Origin: Tuctoria greenei
Lineage: Eukaryota; Streptophyta; Magnoliopsida; Poales; Poaceae
Length of the DNA: 64,000 bases
Direction: 5' to 3'
NCBI GenBank assembly: GCA_036927565.1
Contig: JAYESD010000012.1
Span: forward strand, 3,410,001 to 3,474,000
Below, one piece after another: positions 57,201-60,369 of this stretch. The position numbers were made by a program, and so were the translations under genes. The notes under the pieces were generated by a model that made no database searches, was not told the origin of the DNA, and worked only from the letters and a program-made list of their open reading frames with translations. Within the stretch, counting starts at the first letter, position 1; each line of letters begins with the position of its first letter.

Positions 57201-59151
57201 TGATTAATGGAATGGTTAATTCCCCTCTAATTATGCGAAGGGTAAGGAAGCTAGCCGAGGAAACTAGGTTTCGGATGGGTAGTTGGAATGTAGGATCCTT
57301 GACGGGAAAGCTACGAGAGTTAGTGGACGTTGCGATTAGGAGACGTATAAATATTCTTTGTGTACAAGAGACTAGATGGGCAGGTCAAAAGGCGAGAGAG
57401 GTCGATAATACCGGTTTCAAGCTTTGGTATTCTGGCTCGACTGGGACTAGGAATGGCGTATGCATCCTATTAGATAAGAGCCTCAATGATGGAGTAGTGG
57501 ATGTTCGTAGACGAGGGTGTTAAGCTACTATGCGCTGATCGGTTGCACCCAAAAGCTTAAGCTGATGGGGAAGGGTAGGCAATTCACTTATACACTCCAA
57601 CACCCCCCTCACGTGAGGCACCCTTGAGCCTCTAACGTGGAAATAGGAGTGGACTTGCGTTCGCCAGGATTCGAACTCGAGACCTCTGACTCTGATACCA
57701 TGTTAAGCTACTATGCGCTGATCGGTTGCACCCAAAAGCTTAAACTGATGGGGAAGGGTAGGCAATTCACTTATACACTCCAACAGAGGGGATATGATCA
57801 TCCTAGTCAAGGTAGTTGTGGGGACCTTGTCCTGAATGTCATTAGTGTTTATGCCCCACAAGTTGGGCTCGACATGAGCACTAAGAGACAATTTTGGGGG
57901 GATTTGGAGGATATAGTTAGTAGTGTACCGATAGTCGATAAGCTCTTTATAGGAGATCTCAATGGCCATGTAGGTGCAACTGACACATGTTTTGAGGGGG
58001 TACATGGATGTTTTGGGTGTGGAGATAGAAATCAGGAGGGTAAGGACATCCTAGACTTTGCGGGCCAGGCCCATCTGGCCGGGCCGGGTAAGGACACATG
58101 TTTTGAGTTGCAGGCCCATCTGGTCGGCCTGGCATGACCCGATTCATTCGCGGGCCGAGCCGGGGCTTTTAAGGCCCAAGCCCGGTCGTGCTCGGGCTGG
58201 GCTGACCCGGCATGGCCCGTTGGACAGCTATACCCGCTCCTGTGCACTTTTGCTCCCCACTCAGCAGCACCCATAAAGTTCCGTACGGACAGAACCAGGA
58301 AGCACCAGGTGTGACTTCCATTCAGGCATCCTGTGCTGCTACAGAGGTGACCCTGTTGAGGTTCTGTTCCCAAACAGCAGCAGGTAACATCAACCGGGAA
58401 GGTTGATCTGCTGCTGCAGCCCGGGAACATCAACCATAACAGTAGCAGATTAGGTGTCCAAGACACTGGATTTCAGCATCTGAATGAGTGCACTCATGTC
58501 TGCATCTTGCATCTTGCACTAGTTATGGCCATTGTTAGAAATCCGGACGAGAAATCAGCCATAACGAGGGGATTTATTTATTTCAATGATGTACCGGCCT
58601 TATATAACCAGTTACACCCTGATTTTGTTTCCATCTAGGACTCTCCTTTCCTAACTTAAATGTCAGCAACCTTTCCATCTCTAGGACCTGCCTTATTTAT
58701 TAGAGTCCTACCTCGAAACGACTCCCAGGCGCCTCCAGACCCAACTGGCCTCAGGCCAACCCCGTCTGCTGCGCGCGTCTGGCTCATGTTTGCGCACAAC
58801 ACAAAATCACCCAACTACCTTAACTAGTCTAGTGTTCACTTTTTTTTTTTGATGAACTGCTCAGTAGACAGTATTGGGTTTACTATACACTTGTTTGATT
58901 CATCAGGATAAACATTTCGGATGAGGATGTGGCATTTTGGAGTTCCAATGGTGTTCTTCCATCACTAACCATAGACCAAATTCGGGATGTGGCGCGTGTA
59001 TTTGTGAACGGGGAGCTTGCAGGTATCCATTTGTAACTCTTAATCATTGCAAAATTTAATATCTCTCACTTCATTGTTATCTTCCTGAGAAAAAATATTC
59101 TATCACTTTGCTAGTAGATATTCCTGCATATCTTAATTTTGGTGTTAATGA

Positions 59152-59216
<65 letters not shown>

Positions 59217-59445
59217 AACAACTGCTGTGCAATCTGCTGTTTTGTGCAAGCGTGCAATCTTCAAATCTCAACCGTTCCCTATCTATCCAAGGGTGCTGCA
59301 CTTTTAGCACTTAAACCCTCCCACATGGTGCTGCTGACAATATACAAAAAGAACCCTGAGTGCACCATCCTTAGATTGGTAAGGAACGGTTGAGATACGA
59401 AGATTGCACGCTTGCACGAAACAGCAGATTGCACAACAGTTGTTC

Positions 59446-59534
<89 letters not shown>

Positions 59535-59666
59535 TCAGTTATTCACTATTGTATCTTTCAATATGTAGGCAGTAAAGTTGGAAAGTGGGTCTCATTTAAT
59601 CAATCATTTCAATTGGTTCAAGGAGTGAATGAGTTGATATTGTTATCTGAGATTGTTGGCCTGCAG
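21281..59666 (+). CDS. BGAL: Beta-galactosidase, GH35 family (BGAL9 / rice BGal6 type), 3'-incomplete
   Basis: Secreted cell-wall beta-galactosidase that removes terminal galactose from wall polysaccharides. Fourteen exons join in frame for 610 codons: 21281-21544, 22012-22107, 22178-22290, 23153-23219, 23301-23393, 23878-24021, 24137-24225, 30609-30714, 31325-31412, 31541-31665, 46776-46973, 47578-47810, 58907-59022, 59569-59666. All borders are GT-AG. Residues 17-40 form a signal peptide (CFGAFLLLLGCF). The GH35 signature GGPIILQQIENEYG spans exons 5-6 with proposed acid/base Glu215. The nucleophile is Glu284 in WTEDWDGW (exon 7). The remaining jelly-roll and any C-terminal lectin domain lie beyond 64000. 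Introns 7, 10 and 12 are filled with transposons, yet no exon has a stop or frameshift. Exon 8 has two unusual residues (GE-R where relatives have GG-P/S). Probably expressed, but very long introns may reduce splicing accuracy. Confidence 0.93.
22450..22702. mobile_element. Mutator-type MITE, copy 1 (BGAL intron 3)
   Basis: The body, 22459-22693 (235 bp), has long inverted ends starting GGGAACAACTGCTGTGCAAT and ending ATTGCACAATAGTTGTTCCC, matching over about 45 bp. The perfect 9-bp duplication TTTAAGCAT (22450-22458, 22694-22702) indicates a MULE. No coding capacity. A second copy lies in intron 13 of the same gene. Confidence 0.9.
22848..22951. mobile_element. Stowaway-like MITE (BGAL intron 3)
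   Basis: About 104 bp including TA on each side. Ends TACTCCCTCTG and CAGAGGTAGTA are the short inverted repeats typical of Stowaway (Tc1/mariner) MITEs. Confidence 0.65.
24337..24781 (+). repeat. Probable solo or orphan LTR
   Basis: 445 bp, starting TGTTCGGCGG and ending CCTTGCATCA. It has a promoter-like CTATAAAGGC near 24521 and CT-rich 3' sequence typical of an LTR R/U5 region. No second copy or target duplication is visible, so the assignment rests on end sequences and internal layout. Confidence 0.5.
24782..25390. other. Unclassified sequence with hAT-like start and CG/CA repeat
   Basis: Begins with AAGTCGCCTAGTCGACCCTAGTC repeats, resembling the subterminal motifs of some grass hAT elements, but a matching right end is not found. 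An alternating CG/CA tract lies at 24903-24929. From about 25240, Pro/Ser-rich sequence with an imperfect repeat (CCTGTCCTTGTGCTGGGC..., CCTGTCCTTGTGCCGGGC...) appears to lead into the ORF1-only element. Confidence 0.35.
25480..27964 (+). pseudogene. Copia pol fragment (integrase-RT-RNase H) with defective RT active site
   Basis: Integrase: LRVLRTDNSGEFTAAEF and SPQQNGVVERRNQ hold two of the three acidic residues. Stops occur at 26149 and 26299. Reverse transcriptase: VEVENHAAWRAAMQSEMDAV, LKWVFKLKRDEAG, VQHMDVKSAFLNGDL, RKALYGLRQAPRAWN. The catalytic box reads VYVDLV (27001-27015) where the family has YVDD, an in-frame loss of one Asp codon. RNase H: LIGYSDSDHTGDIDTSKSTSG and SSCEAEYIAAS, in another frame after about 27420. 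It ends KFIELCSRIGMVQP. Not functional. Confidence 0.9.
27973..28336 (+). repeat. 3' LTR of the truncated copia element
   Basis: About 364 bp directly after the polypurine tract, with a CTATAAATATG promoter-like box near 28220. The right border (CA at 28336) is chosen from the TG...CA rule and from where similarity to the ORF1-only element begins. Confidence 0.6.
28379..29132. mobile_element. Non-autonomous hAT element 3
   Basis: 754 bp, ends CAGCGTTTTTGAGGCG and CGCTGTTTTAAAACACTG. Perfect 8-bp duplication CTCTGCTG at 28371-28378 and 29133-29140. Subterminal CGCCTAGGCG motifs recur at both ends. The interior is GC-rich without transposase. It inserted in the ORF1-only element copy 1. Confidence 0.9.
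29141..30150 (+). pseudogene. ORF1 of the half-LINE copy 1 (double zinc knuckle)
   Basis: Open from 29238 to 29822. The Pro/Ser-rich part is followed by CFNCFSTGHFAAMC and CFCCKGEGHKARNC, two adjacent CCHC zinc knuckles. After these come a Ser/Pro linker and the conserved C-terminal block VRRVVIHLDKEPNLKPALGSY. A TGG-to-TAG-type stop at 29820-29822 cuts the last ~40 codons that are present in copy 2. Predicted nucleic-acid binding; no enzymatic domain. Confidence 0.7.
30609..31665 (+). CDS. BGAL: BGAL exons 8-10 (end of the catalytic domain)
   Basis: Exon 8 (30609-30714) completes Trp289 and encodes LPHRPVQDNAFAVARFYQRG. Exon 9 (31325-31412) encodes FFGGTNFERTAGGP and SYDYDAPITEYG. Exon 10 (31541-31665) encodes LRQPKWGHLKDLHATIKLCE and ends with MQE. 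Frames join exactly (phases 2/1, 0, 1/2). In exon 8 residues 295-296 are Glu-Arg where the family has Gly-Pro or Gly-Ser next to the active site. Confidence 0.93.
31849..32030 (+). repeat. 66-bp tandem repeats in the RTE leader (copy 1)
   Basis: Two units of 66 bp (31849-31914, 31915-31980) plus a partial third. Each has the pattern CCATA-C-G-A-C...GGTGTTAA-TGGGCAAGGG...CCACC-CTTAGTGGC. The same array occurs in RTE copy 2, so it belongs to the element. Confidence 0.8.
32050..34920 (+). pseudogene. RTE ORF (endonuclease and reverse transcriptase), decayed
   Basis: Endonuclease motifs are WSVGSLTGKL, LCVQET, VISAYAPQVG, IGDLNGH and SQIDYILTRR. Then come CKVIPGECVVPQHKLVISDF and TKWWKWKDEAQ. 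The reverse transcriptase has EVWRCLGDVAIVWLTKLFN, KMPEEWRKSILVPVFKNKGD, NQFGF, a FADDVVLVYQ catalytic box (near 34140) and MLYGAECW. It is broken by several stops and by a 22-bp tandem duplication (32361-32404). Not functional. Confidence 0.88.
37341..38693 (+). mobile_element. ORF1-only LINE-like element ('half-LINE'), copy 2, complete insertion
   Basis: The body 37352-38682 (about 1.33 kb) is flanked by perfect 11-bp duplications AACAATCGACC (37341-37351, 38683-38693) and ends in 14-15 A. It starts directly with Pro-rich coding sequence, encodes two zinc knuckles and a C-terminal block, and passes into a short 3' region. A 10-bp stem-loop there, ACTGCGGGGG-TCT-CCCTTGCAGT (38639-38661), precedes the A-tail. 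No endonuclease or reverse transcriptase is present, although a 5'-truncated LINE would keep them. It lies in the L1 ORF2. Confidence 0.85.
37352..38484 (+). pseudogene. ORF1 of the half-LINE copy 2 (double zinc knuckle)
   Basis: Pro/Ser/Ala-rich N-terminal region open to 37933, where CAG has become TAG compared with copy 1. The frame then passes through TDLIGKCFNCF and a one-base deletion, continuing at 37969-38484 as DHFAAMCKEATRCFRCKGEG with a second knuckle CFRCKGEGHKACNC. The C-terminal block is VVIHLDKEPHLKPALGSYTK, then FDPQMVHPVVVERLFDGWDP and GVTPNVG, ending at TGA 38484. The two copies complement each other's lesions, so an intact ancestor of roughly 350-370 residues is likely. Confidence 0.75.
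40074..40169 (-). repeat. 3' LTR of copia element 1
   Basis: 96 bp, TGTTGGACTG to CATTCTATCA on the minus strand, containing CTATAAATATGT as TATA box. Unusually short for a coding element. Confidence 0.95.
40190..43921 (-). CDS. Copia element 1 pol: protease, integrase, reverse transcriptase, RNase H
   Basis: A single open frame of 1,243 residues. Protease: WVADSGASYHT at residues about 25-35. GAG-pre-integrase and zinc finger: WHRRLGHPGADAMSK with CHACQLGRH. Integrase core: IHCDLWTS, QCDNGREFD and SPQNGKAERM give D, D and E. A Pro/Ala/Ser/Thr-rich repetitive linker of about 230 residues follows (APRAAP-type repeats). Reverse transcriptase: KWVFTHKRKADGSLERYKAR, QLDVKNAFLHG, and YVDDIVLTAS. 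RNase H: VYTDADWAGCPDTRRSTSGY, SRSSAEAEYRAVA, YCDNVSAVYLSTNP. The ORF stops 20 bp before the 3' LTR. All catalytic residues are present, so the pol part appears functional. It is in the same frame as gag, separated by one TGA. Confidence 0.95.
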   Translation of the reverse strand: MWWDRQDLASSFSTMHLTPPTTDWVADSGASYHTTPDAGILSSTHTPHPSFPSSIVVGNGSVLPVTSVGDSVSPGSFHLNNILVAPDIIQNLLSIRRFTTDNNISVEFDPFGLSVKDLSTRRLLLRCDSPGPLYTLRLPSSAASSSFALATTASSATWHRRLGHPGADAMSKLSSSSVISCTRGTHESLCHACQLGRHVRLPFTTSVSHVQHIFDLIHCDLWTSPVISVSGFKYYLVVLDDFSHFSWTFPLRLKSETFDTLSHFFTWVSTQFGRTVRALQCDNGREFDNSRLRNFLLTHGTQLRMSCPYTSPQNGKAERMLRTTNDVMRSLMFQASIPARYWVEALHTATFLLNRLPTKAIRAPTPFFALYGTTPLYDHLRVFGCACYSNLSATAPHKLAPRSTRCVFLGYSLEHKGYRCLDLSTHRILISRHVVFDESSFPFSSSTSGSAAELDSLFSTDTEAAPPQLPWPFFAGTSPTSSQVAPTTSPAAPYAAPTPVVTPAVPPTATTRRFTDPALVYQRRVRVGAQAPSTLGTSAAPCVAPTSPAAPRAAPASPTSSPAPHEVLAPSTAAPRAATVSPTSTPAAHEVPTSPTAAPRAAPTSPASTPAPRAAPATPTAAPRAASASPASTPALCGDPTTTPAPASPAAPRAAPVPRFADPALVYQRRERVGASTPTRPEPSVYHPPLLHRDPGHVHPMVTKRAAGVLRPLERFSGVVLSSTTPTPSTFSSVSPIPTSVRSALADPHWRRAMEEYAALLANRTWDLAPRPSRGNVVTGKWVFTHKRKADGSLERYKARWVLRGFTQRPGVDYDETFSPVVKPATVRTVLSLALSRSWPVHQLDVKNAFLHGTLTETVYCSQPTGFVDSARPDLVCRLNKSLYGLKQAPRAWYSRFASFLASLGFVEAKSDTSLFVYRHEGDTVYLLLYVDDIVLTASSSALLQRTISALQREFAMKDLGQVHHFLGVAVEHRPDALFLHQRQYCLDILERAGMADGKSCSTPVDTQAKLASADGASVADPTSYRSLAGALQYLTFTRPDISYAVQQVCLHMHDPRETHLTAMKRILRYLRGSLDYGLLLRRDSPSELVVYTDADWAGCPDTRRSTSGYAVFLGGNLVSWSSKRQPVVSRSSAEAEYRAVANGVAEASWLQQLLQELHSPVARSTLVYCDNVSAVYLSTNPVQHQRTKHVEIDLHFVRERVARGEVRVLHVLTTSQFADIFTKGLPSTLFSEFRSSLNICCG
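44000..45829 (-). CDS. Copia element 1 gag with Pro/Ala-rich N-terminal extension (stop-interrupted)
   Basis: One frame with two stops: TAG at 44984-44986 and TGA at 44000-44002. Residues 1-280 are Pro/Ala-rich, with runs of up to 13 Pro. They then form a charged helix (DRERALALALEQERASAAAL) resembling a coiled coil. After the TAG the capsid-like core contains TYARWRNEFLLTLRRYQLAD, ADDLYKLV, ATRALHINARFQTTVQGD and VLHGLNERFSHL, as in UBN2/retrotran_gag copia capsids. The C-terminal part is Gly/Pro-rich (GARRRRGGRRTGRGAGG) and has no CCHC knuckle; the arginine patch may replace it in RNA binding. The core would otherwise start at 44953. Confidence 0.82.
45541..45562. repeat. Poly-G tract in the copia leader
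   Basis: About 22 G, encoding a poly-Pro run on the minus strand. A similar run lies at 45760-45780. Both fall in the gag N-terminal extension. Confidence 0.85.
45912..46007 (-). repeat. 5' LTR of copia element 1
   Basis: 96 bp, differing from the 3' LTR only at two neighbouring positions (ATAAGGTC versus ATAGGATC). Primer-binding site TGGTATCATTAGCC directly inside. Confidence 0.95.
46776..47810 (+). CDS. BGAL: BGAL exons 11-12 (beta-sandwich region)
   Basis: Exon 11 (46776-46973) encodes AHIYSNTKVHTNGS, CSAFLANIDEHRYVSVWIFG and LPPWSVSILPNCENVAFNTA. Exon 12 (47578-47810) encodes VGTQISVFSVESGSPSY, LSSTWWSSKEPIGTWGDDSF and LNVTKDVSDYLWYTTR. Intron 11 (46974-47577) holds no recognised repeat. 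The frame joins exon 10 exactly across the 15.1-kb intron 10. Confidence 0.93.
47811..48571 (+). other. Start of BGAL intron 12
   Basis: Original-looking intron sequence with no coding features. A G-rich stretch (GGGGGAGGGGGGGGGG) lies at 48375-48391. The RTE LINE copy 2 begins near 48572. Confidence 0.5.
48732..48905 (+). repeat. 66-bp tandem repeats in the RTE leader (copy 2)
   Basis: Units 48732-48797 and 48798-48863 plus a partial third unit, homologous to 31849-32030. Confidence 0.82.
48931..49087 (+). repeat. 5' LTR of copia element 2
   Basis: 157 bp, TGTTAGACTG...CCCCTCTAATT. It differs from the 3' LTR at only a few positions. Confidence 0.92.
51765..52506 (-). repeat. 3' LTR of the gag-protease element
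   Basis: 742 bp; starts TGACGGGTGA and ends GGATTTCCAACA on the minus strand. Confidence 0.92.
52507..52780 (-). other. Replacement segment of the gag-protease element
   Basis: Lies between the GAG-pre-integrase remnant and the polypurine tract. Read on the minus strand it is open for about 80 codons (starting MEWTSRGQQALHSAPEVLER) with heptad-like Leu spacing (LLGDALQQLGGAFKVLEVLN) and no similarity I can name. It may be filler DNA at the deletion junction or a captured sequence. Confidence 0.5.
52800..54194 (-). pseudogene. Gag-protease ORF of the non-autonomous element
   Basis: Starts near 54194 with MLTDPKTHPSSGKII, then NYAEWLSLMMKIKLRARLLW, with one TAG stop near 53998. It is then open from 53988 to 53035 (317 residues): PEMITTIGEKKTAKEAWKTI, the UBN2-type capsid region, a Lys-rich stretch (KKGGRKGASKKNKKG), and the zinc knuckle CRKCGKKGHWAKEC. 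The protease follows with WYLDTGATNHMTG, its Asp intact. Beyond a frameshift near 53060 the GAG-pre-integrase start is visible (YIPRLTTNVISISQLDEDGY, then LYSVKLNI). Protease and knuckle look intact; only two lesions separate it from a continuous gag-protease frame. Confidence 0.88.
54241..54972 (-). repeat. 5' LTR of the gag-protease element
   Basis: 732 bp with a CTTATAAAGC box (near 54713 on the plus strand, complementing the minus-strand promoter region). The primer-binding site lies at about 54222-54236. Confidence 0.92.
57076..57232 (+). repeat. 3' LTR of copia element 2
   Basis: 157 bp; starts TGTTAGACTGCACC; followed by the ATGCG duplication. Confidence 0.92.
57513..57790 (-). mobile_element. 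SMART/TRIM element (268 bp, 85-bp LTRs)
   Basis: The body 57518-57785 has two 85-bp LTRs (57518-57602 and 57701-57785; one difference, G/A), each starting TGTTAAGC and ending CCAACA, with perfect GAGGG duplications at 57513-57517 and 57786-57790. The 98-bp interior, read on the minus strand, is a primer-binding site (TGGTATCAGAG), then GTCTCGAGTTCGAATCCTGG, which resembles a tRNA T-arm / B box, and a purine tract GGGGGG next to the other LTR. There is no coding capacity. Size and layout fit the SMART small LTR elements known from grasses. Confidence 0.93.
58063..58232. mobile_element. Terminal fragment of a hAT-like element
   Basis: GGCCCG/CGGGCC-rich sequence (GCGGGCCGAGCC, CATGGCCCG) ending TTGGACAGCTATA, similar to the ends of grass hAT elements rich in GGCCCG subterminal motifs. 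The other end is not found; it abuts the truncated RTE LINE. Confidence 0.45.
58233..58532. other. Unclassified sequence in BGAL intron 12
   Basis: Contains the repeated phrase AACATCAACC near 58387 and 58426 and CTGCTGCTG-type stretches. No coding or repeat boundary can be supported. Confidence 0.4.
58533..58801 (-). repeat. Probable solo LTR
   Basis: 269 bp with TG...CA ends (TGTTGTGCGC and TTTCTAACA on the minus strand), a TTATATAAGG promoter box and a CATTGAAATAAATAAATCC leader-like stretch in the right order for an LTR. No target duplication is visible. Confidence 0.55.
58907..59666 (+). CDS. BGAL: BGAL exons 13-14 (last exons in the window)
   Basis: Exon 13 (58907-59022) encodes INISDEDVAFWSSNGVLPSL and TIDQIRDVARVFVNGELAG. 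Exon 14 (59569-59666) encodes SKVGKWVSFNQSFQLVQGVN and ELILLSEIVGLQ. Phases fit exon 12. Exon 14 begins only 41 bp after a TA microsatellite. The next expected exon (starting NYGAFLEKDG in relatives) is not found before 64000. Confidence 0.92.
59155..59213. repeat. (AT)n microsatellite, left part
   Basis: About 29 AT units in BGAL intron 13, interrupted by the MITE at 59214-59447. Confidence 0.95.
59214..59447. mobile_element. Mutator-type MITE, copy 2 (BGAL intron 13)
   Basis: 234 bp with ends GGGAACAACTGCTGTGCAAT and ATTGCACAACAGTTGTTCCC, clearly the same family as copy 1 in intron 3. The flanking 9 bases on each side are ATATATATA, so the duplication is compatible with a 9-bp MULE target site inside the microsatellite. 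Confidence 0.9.
59448..59527. repeat. (AT)n microsatellite, right part
   Basis: About 40 AT units, ending 41 bp before exon 14. Confidence 0.95.
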
Positions 59667-60194
59667 GTATTCCCAATTCCTTTTCTAGGTTAATGGTAGA
59701 GCTTCTGGTTTGCGGGAGGTCATAATAACTACCTCAAGGGTTTAGGCATTCACTCGAACTATCACATGTTATGAACTTTTACGCAAGTTATATATGCGTA
59801 GCACTTTCTTTTTAGGTAACTTTTGTGGCACAGTAGGTATTTGGTTCTTGGACTTCTTTTGATGCAAAAAACTGTGGGAAGTTCCCTACAGTGCATTTTC
59901 TTAAAAATATGTTAGAAATGTACAAAGGCCTCAACGAGAGTTCTGAAAAAAGACAAAAAGTTGGTGAGGAACAAGTTAGGCAAGGTGTTTTAGCCATTAG
60001 TAATGCTTCGGTCCATTATTTGAAGCTTCTTGGACATCTTGTGCTGCAGATAATAGAAACTGTTCCCTTTGCAGTGGTTTTATGGATGTGACATGCTCAA
60101 ATTACTCCTTGGCTTACGCTGTAGAGTAGATCATGGTGGCAGTAGCGTCACCGGAGCTGGGCTGATCCCCAACCCTGTGACCGAAGGTAGAAAC
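59667..60194 (+). other. Start of BGAL intron 14
   Basis: Begins GTATTC. Ordinary intron sequence without repeat signatures; no exon found. Confidence 0.5.
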
Positions 60195-60353
60195 TATTGG
60201 AAGGGAAAAAGATGAGATTCCATTAATCACATAAATGGTACATATAGGGATACAAAACTTAAGGGCCAATGAACCCTAACTTGGGGGCCAAGGAGCCTAA
60301 TACAAAAGGATTAAAATGCCCCTATAGTACCCTAATACAAGTGCAGTCTAACA
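60195..60353 (-). repeat. 3' LTR of copia element 3
   Basis: About 159 bp. Its first ~90 bp closely match the element 2 LTR, and its end diverges (CTTTTTCCCTTCCAATA). The outer border is approximate because the partner LTR is not in the window. Confidence 0.75.
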
Positions 60354-60369
60354 CCCCCCGCAGTCCCAA

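Larger units (their letters stand above)
48931..57232 (+). mobile_element. Ty1/copia element 2, full-length, with a nested LTR element
   Basis: 157-bp LTRs (48931-49087 and 57076-57232), flanked by a perfect ATGCG duplication (48926-48930, 57233-57237). A perfect primer-binding start TGGTATCAGA immediately follows the 5' LTR. The purine-rich GGGGGG precedes the 3' LTR. The pol belongs to the same family as copia elements 1 and 3, and the LTR resembles that of element 3 but not that of element 1. It contains the gag-protease element at 51765-54972. Its LTR sequence ends in AATT instead of CA, as defined by the duplication and the primer-binding site. Confidence 0.94.
48572..58062 (+). mobile_element. 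RTE-type LINE copy 2 (BGAL intron 12), 3'-truncated
   Basis: The leader (48572-48930) has the same 66-bp repeats as copy 1. It continues after copia element 2 at 57233 with the endonuclease (MGSWNVGSLTGKLRELVDVA, LCVQETRWAGQ, VYAPQVGLDM, FIGDLNGHVGATD). It is interrupted again by the SMART element (57518-57785) and ends near 58062 after GKDILDFA, where hAT-like sequence starts. The reverse transcriptase and 3' tail are missing, which is the opposite of normal LINE 5' truncation. Confidence 0.85.

Noticed and set aside
59108..59693. Open frames encoding YIYIYI repeats on both strands
   Set aside because: They are translations of the (AT)n microsatellite.
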